This document shows positions 44,963 through 53,603 of a stretch of 64,000 nucleotides of DNA, one piece after another; position 1 is the stretch's first letter, and each line of letters opens with the position of its first letter. The DNA comes from Methylocella sp. (lineage in GTDB: Bacteria > Pseudomonadota > Alphaproteobacteria > Rhizobiales > Beijerinckiaceae), in the NCBI GenBank assembly GCA_037200525.1, contig JBBCGG010000001.1, forward strand, positions 4,394,501 to 4,458,500. Reading direction: 5' to 3'. A model generated the notes under the pieces. It ran no database searches. It saw only the letters and a program-made list of their open reading frames with translations, and was not told the DNA's origin. The translations under genes and the position numbers were made by a program.

Positions 44963-45958
44963 ATGGGGCAGACAGCAGCACAACAAGCCAAAGGCTTGGC
45001 TCCCAAGCAAGCGCCGGGACGCGGGCGCATCTACGATTCGATCACCGACACAATCGGCAATACGCCGCTCGTGCGTTTGCGGAAAATCGAGAAAGAGAAA
45101 GGCGTCAAAGCCAATCTCCTCGCCAAGCTCGAATTCTTCAACCCGCTGGCCAGCGTCAAGGACCGCATCGGCGAGCATATGATCACGTCGCTGGAGGCTG
45201 CTGGTAAAATCACGCCCGGCAAGACCACGCTGATCGAGCCGACATCGGGCAATACGGGCATCGCCCTGGCGTTTGTGGCCGCCGCTCGCGGCTACAAGCT
45301 GATTCTCGTCATGCCGGAGTCAATGTCGCTCGAACGGCGCAAGATGCTTGCGCTGCTCGGCGCGGAGCTTGTCTTGACGCCCGCGCCGCTGGGCATGAAA
45401 GGCTCCATTGCCAAGGCGCAGGAACTTGCTGAGGCGACCCCGGACTCCGCTATTCCAAGGCAGTTTGAAAATCTCGCCAATCCGGAAATTCATCGCCTCA
45501 CCACAGCCGAAGAGATCTGGAACGATACGGCCGGGGAAATCGACATTTTCGTCTCCGGCGTTGGCACCGGTGGGACGATCACCGGCGTCGGGCAAGTCCT
45601 GAAGCCCCGTCGTCCGGGCCTGAAGCTCATCGCGGTCGAACCGGAGGACTCCCCGGTGCTCTCCGGCGGGCAACCTGGCCCACATAAAATCCAGGGCATA
45701 GGCGCGGGCTTCATTCCCGCCGTTCTTGACCGCTCATTGATCGATGAAGTGGTCACCGTCGGCAATCAGACATCTTTCGATACGGCGCGGCTTTTGGCGC
45801 GGCTCGAGGGAATTCCCGGCGGCATCTCATCGGGCGCCGCTGTCGCAGCCGCCATCGAGGTCGGTCTGCGGCCGGAGAATGACGGCAAGAACATCGTCAT
45901 TATTATACCTTCATTCGCCGAGCGCTATTTGTCTACCGCATTGTTCGACGGACTCTGA
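44963..45958 (+). CDS. cysK: Cysteine synthase A (O-acetylserine sulfhydrylase)
   Basis: 331 residues. Converts O-acetylserine and sulfide to cysteine. PLP-binding Lys66 in [11 protein letters not shown]; the substrate loop [14 protein letters not shown]; phosphate loop [16 protein letters not shown]-terminal [11 protein letters not shown]. Matches CysK rather than cystathionine beta-synthase (no CBS domains). A 20-residue hydrophilic N-terminal extension precedes the fold. Start 44963 has GGAG 9-12 bases upstream. Partner CysE is encoded at 41701. Confidence 0.95.
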   Translation: MGQTAAQQAKGLAPKQAPGRGRIYDSITDTIGNTPLVRLRKIEKEKGVKANLLAKLEFFNPLASVKDRIGEHMITSLEAAGKITPGKTTLIEPTSGNTGIALAFVAAARGYKLILVMPESMSLERRKMLALLGAELVLTPAPLGMKGSIAKAQELAEATPDSAIPRQFENLANPEIHRLTTAEEIWNDTAGEIDIFVSGVGTGGTITGVGQVLKPRRPGLKLIAVEPEDSPVLSGGQPGPHKIQGIGAGFIPAVLDRSLIDEVVTVGNQTSFDTARLLARLEGIPGGISSGAAVAAAIEVGLRPENDGKNIVIIIPSFAERYLSTALFDGL

Positions 45959-46081
45959 GCGACGCCGCGCAAAGCATTGGGTTGACGATTAAATTGGAAC
46001 CTTGGCCGCGACGCGGCGTTGGGAAGGTATGCGCATCGGGATCCGTCGCGATGCGTCTTTTCCGGGGAAGGATGGAGTTCC

Positions 46082-46195
46082 ATGCGAATTTTCGCTCTGC
46101 TTGCGGCCGCTTTTGTCATGGCCGGGATGGTTTCCAGTCTTATTCATAATTGGCGTTTGGAGCCCGTGCGGGTGCGCCGCATCAGCCGCCGCTAG
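46082..46195 (+). CDS. Small 37-residue membrane peptide
   Basis: An ATG preceded by AAGGATGGAG opens a 37-codon frame: MRIFALLAAAFVMAGMVSSL is one hydrophobic segment, followed by a strongly basic tail (RLEPVRVRRISRR). The ribosome binding site and the hydrophobic-then-basic layout suggest a real small inner membrane peptide, but no family is known to me. It lies 123 bases after cysK and 28 bases before the next gene. Confidence 0.45.
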   Translation: MRIFALLAAAFVMAGMVSSLIHNWRLEPVRVRRISRR

Positions 46196-46223
46196 CGGGA
46201 TTTGAAGTCATGATGATTGACGC

Positions 46224-46847
46224 ATGCGGCCGATCAGTTTCGCCGAAGCGTCAAATCATCGGTTTATAAGTGTGCCTTTTCTGTCACATTGTTCATTTAA
46301 TAACAGATTTATTCGCCCGTCCGCGCTGCTTGCGCTCGTCTTCATTGCAAGCGGTTTTGAGGGCTTGGATCGTTTCCATGCGTGCGCCGCACAAGCAGGC
46401 GAGCCGCCATCGGGCTCGGCTGACGCGACGAATGCGTGGCGGCTCGTGCGAACGCCTGGCGGCGTCGGCAAACCTGACGCTTTATCCATTATGCACACCG
46501 CCGATTTCGAGCGGTCGGACCCTCTGTTGGCTGGCTTAATGCTGCGATGCGGCGACGCGGGCATCGAAACCATCATCGTTCTTATCGAGCCATTTCCCCC
46601 TGAGGCGCGCCCGAAAATTACCTTGCGCGCGGACGGACAAGAGTCTTATTTTGAAGGCCGCTCGACTTTAACTGGCGTCGGCGTCCGCGTGCCCATCGAT
46701 GCAATGGATAAGGCGACAAATTCATGGCGGCGAGCTCGCGAGTTATTCGTTCAAATCTCCGAGGGCAAAACCGAAATTGATGGCGTCGTCAAACTGTCTG
46801 GTTTGGATGCTGCGATACAACCACTTAGTGCTTGCTTCACCAGATAA
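46224..46847 (+). CDS. Hypothetical exported protein
   Basis: 207 residues. A hydrophobic segment near residues 32-45 (SALLALVFIASGFEG) looks like a late signal peptide, so the true start may be downstream of 46224. The mature part has ADFERSDPLLAGLMLRCGD and IETIIVLIEPFPPEARPKI, then LRADGQESYFEGRST, a beta-rich pattern resembling small periplasmic proteins of Hyphomicrobiales. I do not recognise a named family. Two Cys residues in the mature part could pair. Confidence 0.6.
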   Translation: MRPISFAEASNHRFISVPFLSHCSFNNRFIRPSALLALVFIASGFEGLDRFHACAAQAGEPPSGSADATNAWRLVRTPGGVGKPDALSIMHTADFERSDPLLAGLMLRCGDAGIETIIVLIEPFPPEARPKITLRADGQESYFEGRSTLTGVGVRVPIDAMDKATNSWRRARELFVQISEGKTEIDGVVKLSGLDAAIQPLSACFTR

Positions 46848-46943
46848 CGTTTGCGATTTTTAGCGTATCGCATCAAATCGAACTAAAAAAAAAGCACCGC
46901 GTAAGAAAAATAAAACAAGATAAAGGTATTGGGAGGCATCGAA

Positions 46944-47246
46944 ATGGGTATTCTGATGATTGGAGGAGTCCTTTTCGGGACTATCCTTGGGCGATTCTTC
47001 AAAGTTTACATTCTCATTCCCGCATGCGGGGCCGCGATCGTGCTCGCTCTCGCCCAGCCTGGCCTCGGGGGCCAGAGCTTGGCGCGGGCTTGTCTTGAAA
47101 TCATCGTCCTAATTGCGAGTCTTCAGTTCGGCTACGTCCTAGGAGTTCTCTCAAGTAAGACGTCAGTTGTGCTGGCGGGCCTCCGCAAAAGCTGGGCTTC
47201 TTCTCCTAGCCATGGCCAGTCTTCCCGGACGTTGCATGTGAGGTAG
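46944..47246 (+). CDS. Small two-helix membrane protein
   Basis: 100 residues with hydrophobic segments at about 1-38 (MGILMIGGVLFGTILGRFFK, then VYILIPACGAAIVLAL) and 50-70 (ACLEIIVLIASLQFGYVLGV), and a polar C-terminus. GGGAGG is 8-13 bases before the ATG, a strong ribosome binding site that fixes the start. Proteins of this size and shape recur in Methylocystaceae/Beijerinckiaceae and Bradyrhizobiaceae without a known role (recalled, not checked). The 97 bases upstream are AT-rich. Confidence 0.65.
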   Translation: MGILMIGGVLFGTILGRFFKVYILIPACGAAIVLALAQPGLGGQSLARACLEIIVLIASLQFGYVLGVLSSKTSVVLAGLRKSWASSPSHGQSSRTLHVR

Positions 47247-47768
47247 TAAATCGCGCAGGCAGTCGTGGCGCTGCCTGACGCACGCCACGCTCCGCCGATG
47301 AGGCCTTAATCGCGGCGATGTTACGTCAATGGCGTTCGAAATGTTCTCTTAAATCCCGCAGAATGATTTCGATTGTTGCCCGACTGTTGCCAATTCTTTT
47401 TGTTCTCCGACCGATTCTTGGCTGACCAAAGGCAATGTTGTCGCGTTGGGCTCAATAGCCTGCCATCCCGGCTTCAATCGAGTTTGACGCGCCTCAAATC
47501 GGTCCTGATTTCTCCGCACCCTGTGGCCACGCCTATCAGGCTCTCCTGAGCCCTACTCCCCTTCCACTTTGATCGATGATGCTCACCACCGCATTGCGAC
47601 ACTTAAAATGCTCTGGACGTTGGTTAAAAATCAGTTTAGCTCTGCGCGATTGTTACGGGGTCCGTTAACTTTGCGCATTGGTTTCCCTGCCGGTCGCGGG
47701 CGGCGCATCGGCTAAACGAACTGGTCGCACTCCTGTGAGAGCGGTCAGCTGGAGAGGCGAAAAGAGCA
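47247..47768. other. Gap with no supported gene
   Basis: 520 bases. It contains a small hairpin (GGCTCTCCTGAGCC near 47540) and otherwise nothing I can identify. Presumably holds the promoter for the lipoprotein gene. Confidence 0.35.
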
Positions 47769-48467
47769 ATGGATCCAGCGATCGACTGGCGTAGATCTCA
47801 ACGCCAATCTCGGGCGCGTCTCGCCGGAGCTCTATGGGGCATTGCGCTGGCTGGTCTTGCTAGCGGATGCGTCGACTCCTCGGCTCCTCAAGCCGAAGCG
47901 CCACAAGTCTCCACCTCAGGGCGCGTAGCCCAGAATAGCGTGAGCCCACGCGGGGCCAGCGTCGCTATGGCGAGTTTGAACGGAGTTCCGCAGCCCGTAG
48001 AAGATCGCATGATGGACGCCTTCACTAAAGAAGCGGCCGCGCGCGACATCACCCTCGCCGAAGCAAACAAAGCCAATTACCTCGTCCGAGGTTACGTGAC
48101 GGCCTACCCAACTGAAACCGGGACCGAAGTCAGCTTAGTCTACGATATTTTCGACGCGAAAAAGAACCGCGCCCAGAGGCTCGAGGACAGTTTCGTCGTC
48201 AAGAGCGCGGCGGCCGCCGATCCATGGTCGAGCGTTGATCCTGCGGCGATCAGCAATCTCGCCGCGAAAAGCGCCGACGACCTCGCCGCTTTTCTAGCCA
48301 CGACGCCGGAGGCGCTGGCGGAAGCCCAATTTGCATCGACCACTTCAAACCAAACCGCGCCGCGATCCGCTCCGGATGAAGGCCAAACGACCATTCAAAA
48401 GAAATCGCCAACGCTATCGGTTTCCGCGCCAAAGGCGAGCGATCTCAACATCGCCGCACTGCACTGA
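47769..48467 (+). CDS. Hypothetical lipoprotein
   Basis: 232 residues. Signal peptide with a lipobox, GIALAGLASGC, acylated Cys34. The mature part has a beta-rich middle (NYLVRGYVTAYPTETGTEVS, then LVYDIFDAKKNRAQRLEDSF) of the kind seen in small envelope lipoproteins, and a low-complexity Ser/Thr/Pro C-terminus. No named domain recognised. An outer-membrane location is likely from the lack of Asp after the acylated Cys wholly being retained (Cys-Val-Asp here), but this rule is weak outside enterobacteria. Confidence 0.65.
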   Translation: MDPAIDWRRSQRQSRARLAGALWGIALAGLASGCVDSSAPQAEAPQVSTSGRVAQNSVSPRGASVAMASLNGVPQPVEDRMMDAFTKEAAARDITLAEANKANYLVRGYVTAYPTETGTEVSLVYDIFDAKKNRAQRLEDSFVVKSAAAADPWSSVDPAAISNLAAKSADDLAAFLATTPEALAEAQFASTTSNQTAPRSAPDEGQTTIQKKSPTLSVSAPKASDLNIAALH

Positions 48468-48582
48468 GGAAAAGCGCCGCCGTAAATCACGCAAAGATGT
48501 TTTGAGCCAAAGCTCGACACCCGCTGTGCCGGCGCTATGAGGAAGGCGTGAAACTTATTTTGATAATCCACCCGGAGGAATT

Positions 48583-48990
48583 ATGAAACGCATCATCCTA
48601 ACCGCATTCGCGCTCACCGCACTATCAATTGGTCAAGCCAGCGCCGAACCAACCGGCGAATGGCGGGTCGCCGATGGCACCGCCACAGTGCGAATCGCAA
48701 AATGCGGCGCGGCTCTATGTGGCTTCGTCGCAACGACGCGGACGGCGCCGGGCAAAGATGTAAGGAATCCAGATCCCAGCAAGCGCGGACGTTCGGTCAT
48801 CGGGATCGAGGTTTTGATCAACCTGCGGCCAACCGGCGACAATGTCTGGACAGGCACGACATACAACGCCGAAGATGGGCTGCTTTATAACGCAACCGTC
48901 ACTCAGGAAGGCAATCAGAGTTTGCAGATCAAGGGCTGCGGCGCCAATGGCGGGGTTTGCGGCTCAGAGACTTGGACCCGCGTAAAATAG
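48583..48990 (+). CDS. DUF2147 secreted protein
   Basis: 135 residues. Clean signal peptide MKRIILTAFALTALSIGQAS-AEP, then the DUF2147 beta-barrel pattern: GEWRVADGTATVRIAKCG, LCGFVATTRT, and a C-terminal LQIKGCGANGGVCGSETWTR. Four Cys in two pairs suggest disulfides. GGAGG is 5-10 bases before the ATG. The family is widespread in alphaproteobacteria, often near growth or envelope genes, and has no established function. Confidence 0.85.
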   Translation: MKRIILTAFALTALSIGQASAEPTGEWRVADGTATVRIAKCGAALCGFVATTRTAPGKDVRNPDPSKRGRSVIGIEVLINLRPTGDNVWTGTTYNAEDGLLYNATVTQEGNQSLQIKGCGANGGVCGSETWTRVK

Positions 48991-49158
48991 CATAAGGCGT
49001 CTCGCCTCGACTTTCGCGCCTCTTCGAACGCGGATGCATTTAAAGTTGCATTCGGACGAGGCGCACTCCAACTATCTGCCCCCGCATGATTGTCCCGCCC
49101 CGGCGGCGCTGTTAATAGTCGGCGCCGTTATCGGAACGGCGAATGGGAAATCGGTGCA

Positions 49159-50091
49159 ATGAAGATTTTGGCGGGCAACTCCAACCACCCTCTTACTGAG
49201 GCTATTGCCGCCTATCTCGGCGTTCCCCTCACAAAATGCCAGGTTCGTCGTTTTGCGGACATGGAGATCTTTGTCGAGATTTTAGAGAATGTCCGCGGCC
49301 AGGACACGTTTATCGTCCAGTCGACGTCTTACCCGACCAATGATCACTTGATGGAAATGCTGATCATGACCGACGCGTTGCGGCGCGCTTCGGCGCGGCG
49401 GATCACAGCGGTGATTCCCTATTTCGGCTACGCTCGGCAGGATCGCAAGCCCGGTCCGCGCACGCCGATTTCAGCCAAATTGGTCGCCAATCTGATCACC
49501 CGCGCAGGGGCCGACCGTGTGCTCACCGTGGACCTTCACGCGGGCCAAATTCAAGGTTTCTTCGATATTCCGACCGATAATTTGTTTTCGGCGCCGGTCA
49601 TGGTGCGCGACATCAAGGAGCGGCTGCCGCTCGGCAATCTCATGGTGGTCTCTCCAGACGTCGGCGGCGTGGTTCGCGCGCGCGCCCTCGCGAAACGCAT
49701 CGACGCGCCGCTCGCCATCGTCGACAAGCGTCGCGAACGCGCTGGCGAGTCAGAGGTCATGAACATCATCGGCGATGTCGCCGGCAAAACCTGCATACTG
49801 ATCGACGACATCGTCGATTCCGGCGGCACTTTATGCAATGCGGCGGACGCGTTGCGCAGCGAAGGCGCCAGCGAGGTCTACGCCTATATCACCCATGGCG
49901 TGTTGTCCGGGGGCGCGGCGGCGCGCATAGCCGCCTCGCAGCTCAAGGAGCTGGTGCTCACCGATACGATCCGGTCGACAGAAGCCATTCGCGTCTCCAA
50001 AAACATTCGCGTCGTGTCGATTGCGCCGTTGATCGGCGAAGCCATCGCGCGAATCGCTAAGGAAGAAAGCGTTTCAAGCCTGTTCGACTAA
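49159..50091 (+). CDS. prs: Ribose-phosphate pyrophosphokinase
   Basis: 310 residues. Makes PRPP from ribose 5-phosphate and ATP, feeding purine, pyrimidine, His and Trp synthesis. Seen: [37 protein letters not shown], the flexible-loop [11 protein letters not shown], and the PRPP loop [17 protein letters not shown]. Length is standard (about 310-315). The start at 49159 aligns with the family; the frame runs back to 49090. Followed by a textbook intrinsic terminator. Confidence 0.97.
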   Translation: MKILAGNSNHPLTEAIAAYLGVPLTKCQVRRFADMEIFVEILENVRGQDTFIVQSTSYPTNDHLMEMLIMTDALRRASARRITAVIPYFGYARQDRKPGPRTPISAKLVANLITRAGADRVLTVDLHAGQIQGFFDIPTDNLFSAPVMVRDIKERLPLGNLMVVSPDVGGVVRARALAKRIDAPLAIVDKRRERAGESEVMNIIGDVAGKTCILIDDIVDSGGTLCNAADALRSEGASEVYAYITHGVLSGGAAARIAASQLKELVLTDTIRSTEAIRVSKNIRVVSIAPLIGEAIARIAKEESVSSLFD

Positions 50092-50120
50092 AGGCCTCGG
50101 CGTAACGCTGACGTCCCCAC

Positions 50121-50146
50121 GCGGCAATTTGGTTGCCGCCTTTTTC
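50121..50146 (+). terminator. Intrinsic terminator of prs
   Basis: GCGGCAA (50121-50127), loop TTTGG, TTGCCGC (50133-50139), then CTTTTTCTG: a perfect 7-bp GC-rich stem and T-run, 29 bases after the prs stop. It is the clearest rho-independent terminator in the window. Confidence 0.85.
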
Positions 50147-50280
50147 TGTCATTGGCGGCCGAGTTTCTAAATAGTATAGACAGCTGCGCAAGGTGACGAT
50201 GGGGCGCCATTGTTTCACGCAATGATCTAATCGAAATATCTGCATATTTTTTATGATCAACGCCCAAGGAAGCATCGACT

Positions 50281-50758
50281 ATGAAACGCGAAGAACTCAC
50301 CGAAAAGATTCTCGACATCAAGCGTGTAAAGAGGCTGGACCTGGAAATACATCACCGGGGAAATCGGCGGCCTGTCTGAGGTTCTCATTGTTGGAGCATT
50401 GCTGGGCCAGATGAGGCTCCCCAAGGCTCTCGCTAAAACAGCCGCTAAAGTCTTCGATCTCTCCGAAGTGGAAGAGAGAATGCTCAACGAGGTCCCTTAT
50501 AGGGGAAGCCCAATGCCGCCAACGGACCCGTTGCTGTACCGCTTCTATGAACTGGTGATGGTCAACGGCCCGGCGTGGAAAGCGCTTATCGAAGAAGAGT
50601 TCGGCGACGGAATCATGTCCGCCATCGATTTCGACCTCGAAATCAATCGCGAGGCCAATCCCAAAGGCGATCGCGTCAGACTCTCCATGTCAGGGAAGTT
50701 CCTGCCTTATAAATATTATGGCAACGAACAAGGCGTTCCTGAAAATGGGGATCAATGA
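50281..50758 (+). pseudogene. cynS: Cyanate hydratase (cyanase) with one-base frameshift
   Basis: Cyanase converts cyanate and bicarbonate to ammonia and CO2. The first 17 codons read MKREELTEKILDIKRVK; the next frame then continues GWTWKYITGEIGGLSEV and on to 50758. The downstream part contains the catalytic residues (Arg and Glu in LLYRFYELV; Ser in GIMSAIDFD). The whole span is 478 bases, one more than a multiple of three: an extra A at about 50328-50332 (AAG-A-GGC) explains the break. With it removed the protein would be 158 residues, normal for cyanase. A real lesion would leave only an N-terminal stub; all else is well conserved, so it is recent or a sequencing error. Confidence 0.85.
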
Positions 50759-50837
50759 GGCCTGAGAACGCCTCCAAATTTCTCATTCGTCCGCTTATAA
50801 AAAGCTCTCCGCTCATTTTATTTTGAGGCGTGGTCTT

Positions 50838-50864
50838 ATCGGAAAAGCTTCCCGTTTTTCCGAT
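50838..50864. repeat. REP-like perfect palindrome after cynS
   Basis: ATCGGAAAA (50838-50846) and TTTTCCGAT (50856-50864) pair perfectly around a 9-base loop, 80 bases after cynS. The GGAAAA/TTTTCC arms resemble the palindrome after tetR (13806-13827). It could also act as a terminator. Confidence 0.5.
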
Positions 50865-51307
50865 GAGTAAATTGTTGCTCAGCGCCGGCCTCAAGAAGGC
50901 ACCCGAATCGGCGTTTAGAGTTCTCTTCAGTCACTGCGTCGCGCTCGCGATTCGAGAGGGCCGCCCATCCTCGCGCTGATTCGCCAAAAGCCGCGCCCAA
51001 ATCCCGTGCCGCGTGAAGGCCGGAAACTGCCCCTGCCCTGTTGGAGATCAAACCAGCTGGAACCAACGGCGCCGCCGCGCATTTTGCGACGCGATCAGGC
51101 TGGCTCGATTGAAAGTTGAGCATCAGACTGGCGCCAGTTTCGCGTGTCATTTGCGCAAGTTCGGACGATGATCGAAGCGACATCCATGGCGTTATCAACG
51201 CAGGCGACTTTCGGAACAGCCACAAATTCGCGGATTGCCCTTGGCACAATAAAATATATATTCTATATACTAAATAGACATTCGCGCCGATGGGAGAGAG
51301 ATTGGTG
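50865..51307. other. Gap between cynS and a small hypothetical gene
   Basis: 440 bases. A 137-codon minus-strand frame (50836-51249) starts in the AT-rich region and ends in the palindrome; its translation has no domain I can defend, so I leave it out. An AT-rich block (AATAAAATATATATTC, 51248-51280) just before 51308 is a probable promoter for the next gene. Confidence 0.35.
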
Positions 51308-51538
51308 ATGCCTGACGCCTATGTCATCCAAATCAGCGGCCGGACGGCCGGAATCGTCGCTCGCGACGGACGCGATGTCAGCTTCAATTTTTTTGCCGCG
51401 TCGCAATCTTTCGACGTGATGGAGGGACAGAGCTTCACCGATCCTCTGGCGGCGGAGAGAGCCGCGCGTCATCTCCTCAAGCATGGATGCCTGCCGCGAC
51501 GATTCGATGAAGACCCCGCCCGCGAGCCATTTGGATGA
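51308..51538 (+). CDS. Small hypothetical protein
   Basis: 76 residues: MPDAYVIQISGRTAGIVARD, then DVSFNFFAASQSFDVMEGQS and a basic helical end (AAERAARHLLKHG). The first half reads like two beta hairpins. The start at 51308 has GAGAGA 11-16 bases upstream; ATG 51290 would add six residues. An AT-rich promoter-like stretch precedes it. Unknown family. Confidence 0.55.
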   Translation: MPDAYVIQISGRTAGIVARDGRDVSFNFFAASQSFDVMEGQSFTDPLAAERAARHLLKHGCLPRRFDEDPAREPFG

Positions 51539-51834
51539 AGCTTCGAAATATAGCGACCGGCGCGGCGAGCTCACGGCAAGTCGTAATGACATCGTCCGCC
51601 GGGGTTTGCGCGCCATCACACCCTTTTGACTCGTGATGTTTTGTCGTTAAAATAGCTTTCTGCCGAGAGCGCCGCGCCAAAACACGGTAACGCCGTCCAT
51701 TTTGCTCGCTTTGATCCCGCCGCATTGCCTTGTTAGCACCTCCTTAAATTGCTAACGAGCAGCATCGGTTAAGCCCAGCGCTATATAACACAAGCGCTCT
51801 ACACTTGAGCTGGCGATGGCTTCGCGTGGGATCA

Positions 51835-53310
51835 ATGAGCGAACGTAGAGTGAGAACCTGGGGATTCTTTTCGGCGCTGCTTATGGCCTTGGGACTGGCT
51901 GCCTGCACGGTAGGTCCAGATTATGAGCGGCCATCGGCGCCAGAGCCGACGAAATACAAGGAGCTGAAAGGCTGGAAAGTCGCAACGCCAAGCGATGCCC
52001 TCGACCGCGGCGCCTGGTGGTCGGTATTCAAAGACCCCAAGCTAGATTGGCTTGAAAGCCAAGTAGACATCTCCAACCAGACTGTCATTGGCGCCGAGGC
52101 CGCCTATCGTCTCGCGCAAGCGGCGGTCAAGGAGGCGCAGGCCGGCCTGTTTCCAACCGTAAATGTGAGCTACAGCGGGACCGGAACCCATAATGGCAGC
52201 GCGACGTCGGGAAGTGGAGGCGGGATCTCGAGCACGGTCTTCACGTCCAATTTGTCCGGCAACGCCAGTTGGCAACTCGACATTTGGGGGCAAATTCGCC
52301 GCTCCATCGAGAGCAATATCGCGGGCGCGCAGGTCTCCGCAGCTGACCTCGCCAACGCCAAACTGTCCACTCAGTCCTTGCTCGCCACCGCCTATTTCAA
52401 TCTTCGGGCGGCTGACTCACTCAAGACCTTGCTCGATCAGACCGTCGTGATCTTCAAGCGAACGCTGGTGATCACTGAGAATCAATTTAAGGCGGGCACA
52501 GCATCGAGAGCGGATGTCGCCACGGCGCAGGCTCAAGTTTACAACACGCAAGCTTCCGCGCTCAGCATTCAAGTATCCCGCGCGCAATTCGAACACGCGA
52601 TTGCGGCCCTGATCGGCAAACCGCCGGCCGAGCTGACGATTCCGCCAACGTCGCTGCCGTTTAATCCGCCAACTATCCCGGTTAGCGTGCCTTCGACCCT
52701 GCTCGAACGCCGCCCGGACATCGCGGCGGCGGAGCGCCAGATGCAGCAGGAGAACGCTCTGATTGGCGTCGCCATCGCCGCCTATTACCCCGCCGTCACG
52801 CTTTCGGCGTCATATGGTTTCGCAGGCCTCGGTCCGCTGGCGATCTCGCTCGCCAACGAAGTTTGGTCGGCGGGCGTCTCCGCGTCGCAAATCGTTTTCG
52901 ATGGAGGATTGCGCAGCGCCGAGGTCGACGCGGCGCGCGCAACCTATGATCAAGCGGTGGCCAATTACCGACAGACTGTGCTTACGGCATTTCAGCAGGT
53001 GGAGGACCAGCTTGCGGCCATTCGAATTCTGGCGAAGGAAATCAGGGTCGAAGACCAAGCGGTGAAAGCGGCGCAAACAGAGGTCGACGTTTTTCTTAAT
53101 CAATATCAAGCCGGCACCGTCGCCTTCACCTCGGTCGTCGTCGCCCAAGCCACTCTGCTGTCTGACCAGGAGACGGCGCTGACGATCAGGCAAGACCGTT
53201 TCCTCGCGGCTGTGAGCTTGATCGAAGCGCTCGGCGGCGGCTGGGAGGTCAAGGAGTTGCCGAGCAGCCGGGAATTGGAGGTCGCCAATCCCTTGATACC
53301 GCATTTTTAA
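51835..53310 (+). CDS. NodT-family outer membrane efflux lipoprotein
   Basis: 491 residues. Lipoprotein signal with lipobox LGLAAC (Cys24), then CTVGPDYERPSAPEPTKY, the standard opening of TolC-like RND outer membrane factors. Two outer-membrane-efflux repeats follow (for example AEAAYRLAQAAVKEAQAGLF and VDAARATYDQAVANYRQTVL), with RRPDIAAAERQMQQENALIG in the first half of the second repeat. It forms the trimeric channel of a tripartite pump with the adaptor and RND genes just downstream; 293 bases separate it from the adaptor gene, so a second promoter is possible. The 296 bases upstream of it hold no gene. Confidence 0.9.
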   Translation: MSERRVRTWGFFSALLMALGLAACTVGPDYERPSAPEPTKYKELKGWKVATPSDALDRGAWWSVFKDPKLDWLESQVDISNQTVIGAEAAYRLAQAAVKEAQAGLFPTVNVSYSGTGTHNGSATSGSGGGISSTVFTSNLSGNASWQLDIWGQIRRSIESNIAGAQVSAADLANAKLSTQSLLATAYFNLRAADSLKTLLDQTVVIFKRTLVITENQFKAGTASRADVATAQAQVYNTQASALSIQVSRAQFEHAIAALIGKPPAELTIPPTSLPFNPPTIPVSVPSTLLERRPDIAAAERQMQQENALIGVAIAAYYPAVTLSASYGFAGLGPLAISLANEVWSAGVSASQIVFDGGLRSAEVDAARATYDQAVANYRQTVLTAFQQVEDQLAAIRILAKEIRVEDQAVKAAQTEVDVFLNQYQAGTVAFTSVVVAQATLLSDQETALTIRQDRFLAAVSLIEALGGGWEVKELPSSRELEVANPLIPHF

Positions 53311-53603
53311 AGACATTTTTCGATGCCTGGGCTCGCTCCCTAGGTTTAGAAGTTACGCATATTTGCCGCTGATTGAATAAGTTTCCAATCAACGGAGAAT
53401 TGATTCGAAAAAATGCCCCTTTCTGTCGCATAGATTGAATCACATTCAGTTGGCGATATGATTGATCGGCGCTTCGATCTTAGGCTGGACGCAATGTTGC
53501 GAAATCCTCATGCCTCGGAAAGCGGACGGCAATCCGTTTTGAGCGATAATTGGTTGGGATAACTCTCCCAAAGCGCAGCGAAGCAGGCACTGGACCAAAA
53601 ACC

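Noticed and set aside
50836-51249. 137-codon minus-strand frame, briefly considered as a phasin-like or decayed gene
   Set aside because: No alignable phasin pattern, it begins in AT-rich promoter-like sequence and ends inside a palindromic repeat.
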